Of a stretch of DNA of 64,000 nt, positions 39,981 through 47,584 are shown in pieces. The stretch spans positions 62,001-126,000 of the forward strand of contig JAEWGW010000003.1 of the NCBI GenBank assembly GCA_023388055.1. The letters run 5' to 3'. The notes below the pieces were generated by a model. The model had not been told where the DNA came from, did not search any database, and worked only from the letters and a program-made list of their open reading frames with translations. This stretch comes from Bacillota bacterium. Lineage in GTDB: Bacteria; Bacillota; Bacilli; Paenibacillales; NBRC-103111. A program made the position numbers and the translations under genes. Each line of letters starts with the position of its first letter. Positions within the stretch are counted from its first letter, which is position 1.

Positions 39981-40019
39981 CGGTCTGTTCTCCTTTCTTG
40001 ATGCCTGTGTTTGTCCTCA

Positions 40020-40940
40020 TCACCAGATGCCCCTGTCCAGATATTTCCGGGCCATGGCATTGCCCGAAATCACCAGAACGAAGGCGATAACGGACTCGAA
40101 CAGCCCGACTGCCGTGGTAAAGCTGTAATCCTGATTGCCCAAGCCCATCCGGTATACGTAGGAGCCGATAACATCGGCGGTTTTGTAAACGGTGGGATTG
40201 TACATGACCAGAATCTGCTCCGTACCGGCCTCCAGGATGCTGCCCAGGCGGAGAATAAACATAAGGAGAATGGTAGGCGCAATACCCGGAAGCGTAATAT
40301 GCCAGACCTGACGCAGGCGCCCTGCCCCGTCCATCCGGGCTGCTTCGTACAGCTGCGGGTCAATGGTGGAGAATGCTGCCAGATACACGATGGTGCTCCA
40401 GCCGGTTTCCTTCCAGCCTGCCGATGTAACCAGTACACCCCGGAACACATCATTATCCATGAAGAAGGAGATGGGGGTAAAGCCCATGGCCTCCAGCGCT
40501 TTGTTCACCAGGCCGCCGTTGGAGGACAGGATGTCGATGAACAGGCCGCTGACAATAACCCAGGAGAGGAAGTGGGGCAGGTAAATGACGGTTTGGATGG
40601 TGCGTTTGAAGATCATATTCTTCAGTTCGTTCAGGAGAATCGCCACTACAATCGGCAGCGGGAAAAGAAAACCGATTTTCATAAAGCTGATAATGATGGT
40701 GTTTTTGAAGACCTGCAAAAAGTCCGGATAGGTGAATAGTTTGTGGAAATGCTTCAAGCCCACCCACGGGCTGGCCGCCATTCCGTCAAAAATGTTGAAA
40801 TCCTTAAAGGCGATGATAATCCCGTACATCGGCGTGTATCTGAACAGCAGAATGCAGAGAATGCCCGGAACCAGAAGCATATACAAATCCCATTCCCGGC
40901 GAAGCTCACGTCCCAATCCTCTGGAATTGCCGCGACCCAT
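40020..40940 (-). CDS. sugar ABC transporter permease, LplB/YteP-like
   Basis: 306-aa inner-membrane permease, first gene of the importer. N-terminal helix YMLLVPGILCILLFRYTPMYG (about residues 20-40) followed by IIIAFKDFNIFDG is the signature of the LplB/YteP branch. The EAA loop reads YEAARMDGAGRLRQVWHITLP (about 200-220). YteP in B. subtilis takes up rhamnogalacturonan disaccharides, which would fit the PL11 lyase at 4643-6529. ATG 40940 has GGAGGG upstream. It follows the YesN-like regulator by 177 nt with a hairpin in between, so the two-component system likely controls it. Confidence 0.9.
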   Translation of the reverse strand: MGRGNSRGLGRELRREWDLYMLLVPGILCILLFRYTPMYGIIIAFKDFNIFDGMAASPWVGLKHFHKLFTYPDFLQVFKNTIIISFMKIGFLFPLPIVVAILLNELKNMIFKRTIQTVIYLPHFLSWVIVSGLFIDILSSNGGLVNKALEAMGFTPISFFMDNDVFRGVLVTSAGWKETGWSTIVYLAAFSTIDPQLYEAARMDGAGRLRQVWHITLPGIAPTILLMFILRLGSILEAGTEQILVMYNPTVYKTADVIGSYVYRMGLGNQDYSFTTAVGLFESVIAFVLVISGNAMARKYLDRGIW

Positions 40941-41064
40941 TGCGCCTCACCCTCCTCTTGTCTTGTTTCGTCTGTACTTAAATTTTAGTGATTACAGAGG
41001 CTTGTGAGTAGGTGAGGACCATTACTATTTCTGGTACTTTGATGTTGGATTTTACCCGAAAAAT

Positions 41065-41098
41065 GAAAAAAGCCCTCCGCGTTTTCAAAAGAAAACGC
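41065..41098 (-). terminator. hairpin between the YesN-like gene and the permease operon
   Basis: GCGTTTTC-AAAA-GAAAACGC (41079-41098) is a perfect 8-bp stem. On the minus strand it is followed by GGAGGGC and six Ts (41070-41065). It probably terminates or attenuates transcription coming from the sensor/regulator genes. Confidence 0.65.
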
Positions 41099-41117
41099 TT
41101 CAGGCTAACAATTGATG

Positions 41118-42731
41118 TTATGATTTCATTTCTCCAGGGGTAACTCCCCAATATTTTCGAAAGACTTTGGTAAAATAGCTGACATCACGGTAGCCCACCA
41201 AACGGGCGGCGTCATAAACCTTGCCCCCCTCCTGGAGAATGGATTTGGCCTTTTCCATCTTGCGCTCCAGCACGTAAGTAGAAAAGGGGACTCCCGTCTC
41301 CTGCTTAAAGAGCCGGCTCAGGTAAGAGGAGTTGACATACATCCGGTCCGCGACCATGTGCAGGGTAATATCCCGGTCGATTTCCTGATCGACAATGGCC
41401 AGGATAGCCTTCACCACCTGATTACTGGTGGTGCTGCGCTCCTTGCGGACGAAGGCGGCGATTTTCTTCACGGTGCGGGTAAGCCAGCCCCAGGTTTCCT
41501 CCCGGGTGCCCAGCAAGCGGACATGCAGGAATTGCTCCATGTCTCCCTCGACCACCTGCCGCACGGACCAGCCCTGCTTCTGGATCATCCGGACAAACAG
41601 GCTGCTCAGATACAGCACTGTCTCGTGGACCTCCTCGGCAGATCCGGCCTGCCCCAGCCCCGCCTCCCACAGCCCGGTCAAGGCTTGCATGGCCTTCTCC
41701 TCGTCGGCGGTTTCCAGGGCGATCTCCAGCATTTTCTCCAGGTTGGGCTGGGCCTCCATGGCCTTGTTGGCACGCCCCTGCTCCCGGTATGGAATGACGA
41801 TGTCGGTGCCGTATACCATCCGTTCCCGCAGGGCGCGCCGCGCCTCCTGCACCAGAGGCCCCAGCTCATCCAGACTGCCGGTACGGCCGCAAACACCGGC
41901 GCTGAAGGTAGCCTTCAGCACCTCCTTGGCATGGGACAGCAGTCTCACGAGGGAGGCTCCCACCCGCAGCAAGGCCTCGCGTTCATCCTCCTGGGGCGGC
42001 AGCAGGAAGATGAGGAGCAGCTTGCCCTCCATATCTCCGCTGGCGTAGCAGGCCGGCTCCGGCAGCATATCCCTGGCCATACACTGAAGGGAAAAGGCCA
42101 GCAGCGGCCCGTCATCCCGCCCGGCGTTATCCCCTTCCCCGTCTTCGGGCAGCGGGTCCAGGTCCACTACTGCCGCCGCCAGCCGGGCATCGGCAGACAG
42201 CTCAATGTTGTAGTCCCGGGCCCGGCGGAGGAGCTCCGGCGGACTGTAGCCGCCATCCGCCCAGCGCTGGAAGAAGCCGTTCTGCAGCAGGGGCAGATGC
42301 TCCCGCCATTTTTCCTGGAGAGCGGCCTGCTTCTGCCATTCCTCCAGTTCCCGCCGGAGCTCCTCTCCCGCCACCAGCACGGCGTCCAGAATTTCCTTCT
42401 CCCCCGCCGGCTTCAGCAGGTAACGGGACACCCCCTGGGCCATGGCATTTTGGGCAAAGCCGAAGTTATCATGTCCGCTCAGAATAATGAATTTCATAAA
42501 ATTCCGGGTTTCCTGCTTCTGCCGCAGGGTACGGACCAGCGTCAGCCCGTCCATCCCCGGCATCTGCACATCGAGAAGCATAATGTCCGGGCGTTTGCGC
42601 TCCACAATGGCCAGCGCCTCCTGGCCGTTGCCGGCCAGCCCCACCACCTCAATGCCATGCTCCTCCCAGGGAATATTGTTGGCAAGGGAATTGCGCAGCC
42701 GGAGCTCATCCTCTACTATCAACAGATTCAT
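41118..42731 (-). CDS. AraC-type response regulator, YesN-like
   Basis: 537-aa two-component regulator. The receiver domain (residues 1-125) starts LLIVEDE, has the phosphorylated Asp55 region IMLLDVQMPGMDG and the lysine in LLKPAG (about 106). A long middle region of about 300 aa (130-430) contains a GGDEF-like degenerate fold as in other YesN proteins. The C-terminal AraC domain (about 435-537) has two helix-turn-helix units (DITLHMVADRMYVNSSYLS and VYDAARLVGYRDVSYFTKVF). ATG 42731 has AAGGAGG upstream. It follows the sensor kinase gene by 64 nt and precedes the permease genes, which are the probable targets. Confidence 0.92.
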   Translation of the reverse strand: MNLLIVEDELRLRNSLANNIPWEEHGIEVVGLAGNGQEALAIVERKRPDIMLLDVQMPGMDGLTLVRTLRQKQETRNFMKFIILSGHDNFGFAQNAMAQGVSRYLLKPAGEKEILDAVLVAGEELRRELEEWQKQAALQEKWREHLPLLQNGFFQRWADGGYSPPELLRRARDYNIELSADARLAAAVVDLDPLPEDGEGDNAGRDDGPLLAFSLQCMARDMLPEPACYASGDMEGKLLLIFLLPPQEDEREALLRVGASLVRLLSHAKEVLKATFSAGVCGRTGSLDELGPLVQEARRALRERMVYGTDIVIPYREQGRANKAMEAQPNLEKMLEIALETADEEKAMQALTGLWEAGLGQAGSAEEVHETVLYLSSLFVRMIQKQGWSVRQVVEGDMEQFLHVRLLGTREETWGWLTRTVKKIAAFVRKERSTTSNQVVKAILAIVDQEIDRDITLHMVADRMYVNSSYLSRLFKQETGVPFSTYVLERKMEKAKSILQEGGKVYDAARLVGYRDVSYFTKVFRKYWGVTPGEMKS

Positions 42732-42795
42732 ACCCTTGTCCTCCTTATCCGATAATGCTGGTCGCACGCATTCATATCAGGTACCACTGCCGGAA

Positions 42796-44634
42796 TTAGC
42801 CTCCGGTCAATCCCTCACGCGCCGGATTCAGCTCCTCTGTCAACAGCTGCAAATCACTTCCGCAGCGGTCCAGAGGCAGTGAAACGGTCACATGGGTGCC
42901 CTGGCCTTCCACACTGTCGATCACCAGCTCCGCTTCCTTGCCGTAATACAGCTTCATGCGGGCGGTAATGTTGCGCAGGCCGAACAGATCGCGCACCTCT
43001 TCCTCACGTTTGATCCGGTAATCCAGCCTGCCCGCCTTTTCCAGCTCATGCCTCATGTACGCCAGACGCTCGGGGTTGATCCCGGGGCCATTGTCCTCCA
43101 CCCGGATATTGAGCCGAGTCCCTCCTTCGAGCCAGCTGGAAATCACCAGCAGCCCGCCGCTGGCCCTGTCCTCCATACCGTGGAGAATGGCGTTCTCCAC
43201 CAAGGGCTGAAGCAGCAGCTTGAGGACCGGAATGGCCTTGGTTTCCTCCTGCAGCTGGTATTCCACCCGGAAGTTATCCAGAAAACGGATCTGCTGGATG
43301 CGGATATAATAATGAAGATGCTCCATATTCTCCTGGAGGGTGAAGACCTCCCGGCCCTTGTTCAGGCTCAGCCGGAAAAACCGCGACAGGTTCAGCACCA
43401 TCTCGCTGATTTCCGTTGCCTCGTAATTCTGGGCTGACCAATAGATGGAATCCAGCGTGTTGTACAAAAAATGGGGATTAATCTGAGACTGGAGGAATTT
43501 CAGCTCCGTCTTCAGAAGCTCCAGCTCCTGCTCGTAGTGGTCCTGGATCAGATGCCTTTGGTAAGCCACCATCTGGTTGAAGGATTCCGTCAGATAACCG
43601 AACTCGTCCTTCTGCCGGTTCTGCAGCCGGATATTCAGATTGCCTGCCGCCAGCTGCTTCATGCCGCTGGCCAGCTTATGCACCGGCGAAGCAATGCCGC
43701 TGTACACCACCCAGGAAATCCCTACCGCCAGAAGCACGCTGACCGCGATAATGATGTAGGTGAACATCCGCAGCTTGTCCGTCTCCCGGTACAGCTCGGC
43801 CTCGGGCTGCATCAGGGTCAGATGCCAGTTGGAATAGTCCGAATCCACTGTCACCGCCATCTCCTTGCCGGAAATCGGGGGCAATCCTCCGTCCGCCGCC
43901 GTTTCGCCGGTGCCTGCCACCACCCGTCCCGTCTCCGTATGGAGATAAATTTTGGCCTGGGAGGAAGGAAGCTGGGACTTGATGACGTTCAACAGCCGGC
44001 TTTTGTTGAGAGTAATCATCAGCACATTGGGCTGGCGGTTCACATTGTACAGGTCCATGGAGCGGACCAGCGAAATACTGTCCGTGCTGATGACACTGCC
44101 GAAGGTGGTGCCGGATACGGATTCGTCGGGGAGCATATAACGGATGGCCGTACCTTTTTCCCGCGCCGTCTGGACCATCCATTCCTGCATGGGCTCGGAG
44201 GTCAGGCGCCTGCCGCCAAAATTGGTGGAGATCATCATATGAGACGCATGGTGATAAATGGTAATCTGCGACACGATATGATTCACGGCGTTCATATTGG
44301 ACAGTTGCTTGAGCATCCGGGAGAATTCCACAATGGACTCCGGGGGCAGCTCCTTGCCCGTTTTGTTCAGCTGCTGCACCACAGCCGGGTCGGTGGCGAT
44401 GAGTGCGGAGAGCTCTTCAATATTCTGCAGTGTCAAATCGATGTAATCCATCGAAGAGGACAAGGCCAGCTGGGAGCGTTCTACAGCTTGATTGTACAGA
44501 AGCTCCCGGGAACGCTCCACGGCAAACAGGCTAATCACAACAAGGGGCAGCAGAATCAGGAGAAAATATCCTGTCAGCCGCACCTGGATATGTCCGGAGA
44601 ACTGGCTGCGGACCCAGCGCCACAGGGCCCTCAT
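42796..44634 (-). CDS. YesM-like sensor histidine kinase (LytS family type)
   Basis: 612-aa membrane sensor kinase. A helix at residues 18-40, an extracytoplasmic sensing domain (about 45-285) and a second helix (about 288-310) are followed by a HAMP domain (GMKQLAAGNLNIRLQNRQKDEFGYL, about 325-350). The phosphoacceptor helix has FLQSQINPHFLYNTLDSIYW (about 400) and the ATPase domain VEDNGPGI (about 510). ATG 44634 overlaps the upstream lipoprotein stop by 4 nt (ATGA). The sensor probably detects an oligosaccharide, perhaps via the co-transcribed binding lipoprotein, and phosphorylates the YesN-like regulator downstream. Confidence 0.92.
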   Translation of the reverse strand: MRALWRWVRSQFSGHIQVRLTGYFLLILLPLVVISLFAVERSRELLYNQAVERSQLALSSSMDYIDLTLQNIEELSALIATDPAVVQQLNKTGKELPPESIVEFSRMLKQLSNMNAVNHIVSQITIYHHASHMMISTNFGGRRLTSEPMQEWMVQTAREKGTAIRYMLPDESVSGTTFGSVISTDSISLVRSMDLYNVNRQPNVLMITLNKSRLLNVIKSQLPSSQAKIYLHTETGRVVAGTGETAADGGLPPISGKEMAVTVDSDYSNWHLTLMQPEAELYRETDKLRMFTYIIIAVSVLLAVGISWVVYSGIASPVHKLASGMKQLAAGNLNIRLQNRQKDEFGYLTESFNQMVAYQRHLIQDHYEQELELLKTELKFLQSQINPHFLYNTLDSIYWSAQNYEATEISEMVLNLSRFFRLSLNKGREVFTLQENMEHLHYYIRIQQIRFLDNFRVEYQLQEETKAIPVLKLLLQPLVENAILHGMEDRASGGLLVISSWLEGGTRLNIRVEDNGPGINPERLAYMRHELEKAGRLDYRIKREEEVRDLFGLRNITARMKLYYGKEAELVIDSVEGQGTHVTVSLPLDRCGSDLQLLTEELNPAREGLTGG

Positions 44635-46154
44635 GGGAAGGCCTTTCCGGCTGCGGCGTTTTTCTCCTTGTACCAGGCATTAACCTCTTCGGTAATCAAA
44701 GCCCCGCCATTGGTTTTCCACTCCGCCACGTATTTGTCGAATGCGTCCAGCGGTTCTACCCCCATAATAATCCGGGTAAAAGCCTCCAGCAGATTGGGCA
44801 GCTGGCCGGAAAGCTGGCTCATGGCGGGGGTGGGAGACCCGTAGAATTCATTGGGTATCAGATTCTGCTCGATAATCTTGAGATTCTCGTACAAGTGGAA
44901 GTCCCCCAGGGAATCCAGACGTTTCTTATTCAGCTCGGGGTCCAGCACATCCACCATGGACTGGTAAATCCCCCGGTATAAATGCTTGTCATGCTGGGCG
45001 AAATCCGTGACCATCCTGCCGTTCTGCATGCTCCAGATCTGATTCTCGAAGCCCAGCTTTAAGGTGGTATAGCCCTCATCCCCGGCCAAAAATTCAAGGT
45101 AGCGGATAGCGCCTTCGGGATTGGAGGCGCCCTTGGGTATGACATTGTAGCCCCGGATCAGATCCTTGTCGTAGACGCCCTTCTGCCCCCGCGGGCCGGT
45201 GGGGTACTCCAAAGACATCCATTCCGTCTGGGGATTCTTCGCCTTGTTGTTGGCGATGGCGCCCCGGGTGTCGTACCAGGTGGCCGAATAGAGGCCAACC
45301 TGTCCGTTCTCAATCTTTTGCGCCAGACTGGTATTGCGGTTTAGGACAAATTCGGGGTCCAGCAGCTTTTCCTTGTACAGCCTGGCGAGGAAGGCCAGCG
45401 CCTCCTTGGTTTCCGGCATCACGCTGCCGTATTGGAGGGTGCCGTCCTTCAGGATCCAGCTGTCCAATTGGGTGCCGAAGGCGCCGAAGAAGGGGGCGGA
45501 GCGGATGAGATTTTCCCCCATGGTCAGGCCGTAGGTGTCATTCTTGCCGTTGCCGTCCGGATCCTCCAGAGTGAAGGCCTTGATGACGTCGTAATATTCG
45601 TCCAGCGTGACGGGAGCCTTGCGGCCCACCTTGTCCAGCCAGTCCTTGCGGATGTACATCAGCTCGATGCCCCGCACCTCATTGAGGCTGGGGATTGCGT
45701 AAATTTTTCCGTTGAAGCGGACCCGGTCCCAGGCCTCCTTGGGGATCCGGCGCTTGAGAGCGGCTCCGTACTTGTCCAGCCAATCGTCCAGGGGGGTCAG
45801 GGCATCCTGCTGGAGATAATGGTCAAACCAGAGGGGTTTATAAATATGGACCACGTCGGGAAGGCTGCCTGAGGACATAATCAGGTTCACCTTCTCCTCA
45901 TAAACCTCCTCCGGCGGGGCAATCACATTGATATCCAGGCCGGTGCGGTTTTCGATAAAGGAGAGGTAGGGATTGTTATTCTCGTCCGTCCCTGCCGGAA
46001 AATTCATTCCCAGATTATTTACCACGATGGAGACGGACTTTTCCTTAGACGGTCCGGCCAGAGCTCCTTCTCCCGGAGCCGCTCCCTCGCAGCCCACCAG
46101 CACCACAGCCCCCGCCGCCAAAAAGCAAAGCGCTCTTACAGCTCTCGATGTCAT
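44631..46154 (-). CDS. substrate-binding lipoprotein linked to the YesM/YesN pair
   Basis: 507-aa extracellular solute-binding lipoprotein of the LplA/YtcQ type. Lipobox Cys22 follows VVLVG. The mature protein contains NRTGLDINVIAPPEEVYEEK and GRKAPVTLDEYYDVIKAF. ATG 46154 is used (GGGGAG upstream); a GTG at 46181 has no good site. The stop overlaps the sensor kinase start, so the lipoprotein is made together with the kinase rather than with the transporter. It may act as the sensor's ligand-presenting partner or as a second binding protein for the same permeases. That sensing role is inferred from gene order. Confidence 0.85.
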   Translation of the reverse strand: MTSRAVRALCFLAAGAVVLVGCEGAAPGEGALAGPSKEKSVSIVVNNLGMNFPAGTDENNNPYLSFIENRTGLDINVIAPPEEVYEEKVNLIMSSGSLPDVVHIYKPLWFDHYLQQDALTPLDDWLDKYGAALKRRIPKEAWDRVRFNGKIYAIPSLNEVRGIELMYIRKDWLDKVGRKAPVTLDEYYDVIKAFTLEDPDGNGKNDTYGLTMGENLIRSAPFFGAFGTQLDSWILKDGTLQYGSVMPETKEALAFLARLYKEKLLDPEFVLNRNTSLAQKIENGQVGLYSATWYDTRGAIANNKAKNPQTEWMSLEYPTGPRGQKGVYDKDLIRGYNVIPKGASNPEGAIRYLEFLAGDEGYTTLKLGFENQIWSMQNGRMVTDFAQHDKHLYRGIYQSMVDVLDPELNKKRLDSLGDFHLYENLKIIEQNLIPNEFYGSPTPAMSQLSGQLPNLLEAFTRIIMGVEPLDAFDKYVAEWKTNGGALITEEVNAWYKEKNAAAGKAFP

Positions 46155-46211
46155 TGTCCTGTTCTCCCCCTCCCGCTTCACCTGAATCGATAAAACCTGC
46201 GCCCTACGTTC

Positions 46212-47315
46212 TTAACTTGTTCCGAGCAGCCGGGACAGCTGCGGCTGGAGCGCCGCCGCTATCAGGAAAAAACCAAGGTCGGTAGGATGCGTGCCGTCCA
46301 CCGTACTCTCCGCATATTGCTCTCCCAAGAGCTCATAACCGTCAATGGCGAAGATAAACCGGTCGCCTTTCCGCTGCAGGGTCTCCACCAGCTCCAACTG
46401 GTACCCGCGCCGTGCCAGCATAGCCTCCCGGAACTCCGCGTCCCAGTCCGCCTTGGGCGGTCTGATCCGGGTAATCACCACAATCGGCACCTCGGGGTGC
46501 CCCTCCCGCAGGATGCGGATAAATGCGGGCATGGTCACCTGCAGCCGTTCAAGCCCGTCGCAATTGGCTTCATAGTCCAACACCAGACAAGCCGGGTTGG
46601 GGAGGGATGCAATTACCCGCGCCACCTCCGATTCCCCCTTGCCGCTGCCGGAGAAGCCCAGGTTCACCATTTCCCGCTTCATACCGCGGCTGAGGATATT
46701 GGGATAGGCCATTCCCGGACGGGAGGCACAGCCCCCTTGGGTGATGGAGGTACCGTACAAAACCACTGGGCGCTCTGCGGCGAAGGGCAAGGGCTCCAGC
46801 AGCTCCGCATCCTCCTCCAGGCCGACCAGCACCTCCTGCACCCCTTGGTACAGGGGAAAATAGAGGGTATAACTGCGCAGCTCCCGCTCCTTAAAGGAGG
46901 TGAGGCGGGCGGTATATTGAGGTTCCTCGGGGCGGAGGGTGGCCGTGCCGGCGAATTTTTCCTCCCCCGGGCCGCCGATATAACAATCGAAGCCGCATTG
47001 TCCGGTTGGCGCCATATGGTACATATTGGCCCGGTCCTTGAGCTTTACCCGAATGTGAAGCTCGCGGGAATCCGTCCGGAAGCGGATGTGGCCGCCTGCG
47101 GTATGGTCCGCCAGCCAATCTACCGCTTGGGGCAAGGGCTCAGCCGGATGAAGCGGCATCCGCCGGTATATTCCGTCCTGCCCGATCCAGGGAAAACCGC
47201 CCAGGCGAAAGGGGGATTGCTTGGGATCAAGCCAAATCAGCCCCTCCTCCCGGGTACCGGTCATGCGCATATTGCGGTCAAACTGTTCCAGTGTGGAGCT
47301 TTTTTTCTCTTCCAA
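46212..47315 (-). CDS. SGNH/GDSL-type esterase, cytoplasmic
   Basis: 367-aa hydrolase without signal peptide. An N-terminal beta-sandwich (about residues 20-170) is followed by the SGNH domain: VVLYGTSITQGGCAS (Ser near 190), VNLGFSGSGKGE (Gly block II), LDYEANCDG (Asn block III) and DGTHPTDLGFF (catalytic Asp and His near 345). Members of this subgroup are carbohydrate or acyl esterases. Translation starts at TTG 47315, with AGGAGG 9 nt upstream, so expression may be modest. First gene of the long minus-strand locus behind the promoter at 47421-47449. It may deacetylate imported pectic oligosaccharides; that role is inferred from context. Confidence 0.87.
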   Translation of the reverse strand: MEEKKSSTLEQFDRNMRMTGTREEGLIWLDPKQSPFRLGGFPWIGQDGIYRRMPLHPAEPLPQAVDWLADHTAGGHIRFRTDSRELHIRVKLKDRANMYHMAPTGQCGFDCYIGGPGEEKFAGTATLRPEEPQYTARLTSFKERELRSYTLYFPLYQGVQEVLVGLEEDAELLEPLPFAAERPVVLYGTSITQGGCASRPGMAYPNILSRGMKREMVNLGFSGSGKGESEVARVIASLPNPACLVLDYEANCDGLERLQVTMPAFIRILREGHPEVPIVVITRIRPPKADWDAEFREAMLARRGYQLELVETLQRKGDRFIFAIDGYELLGEQYAESTVDGTHPTDLGFFLIAAALQPQLSRLLGTS

Positions 47316-47403
47316 TTCCGAGGACCTCCTGCGTCAACATGTTAAAGGGGAACCGGTGAAGGGAGCCCTGTATGGAGCTGCCGCCGACATTCCCGCCAGG
47401 TTC

Positions 47404-47449
47404 ATGTCACATTATGTTACATTATAGAATTCCATATCGGGGATGGCAA
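47404..47449 (-). promoter_or_regulatory. strong promoter and dyad ahead of the esterase/sensor operon
   Basis: On the minus strand TTGCCA (47449-47444), exactly 17 bp, TATAAT (47426-47421). Directly downstream ATGTCAC-ATTAT-GTTACAT (47404-47422, plus strand) is an inverted repeat with one mismatch that covers the transcription start, probably a repressor site. The start codon follows about 90 nt later. Confidence 0.72.
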
Positions 47450-47513
47450 GCATATGATTTTAGAATTATGTCATATTAAGGTTATTTTTATTGCATATAT
47501 TAAAGCGGACTAT

Positions 47514-47527
47514 TTTAAGCGCTTACA
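47514..47527 (-). promoter_or_regulatory. cre-like site upstream of the esterase/sensor operon
   Basis: On the minus strand TGTAAGCGCTTAAA matches the CcpA cre consensus at 13 of 14 positions. It lies 65 bp upstream of the -35 box, so it could regulate at a distance, or repress a second start further upstream. Confidence 0.55.
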
Positions 47528-47584
47528 TTATTGTCTTCATTGGGGAAATCCCGAACCAATAGGCTACGGGATTTCCATGAGTAA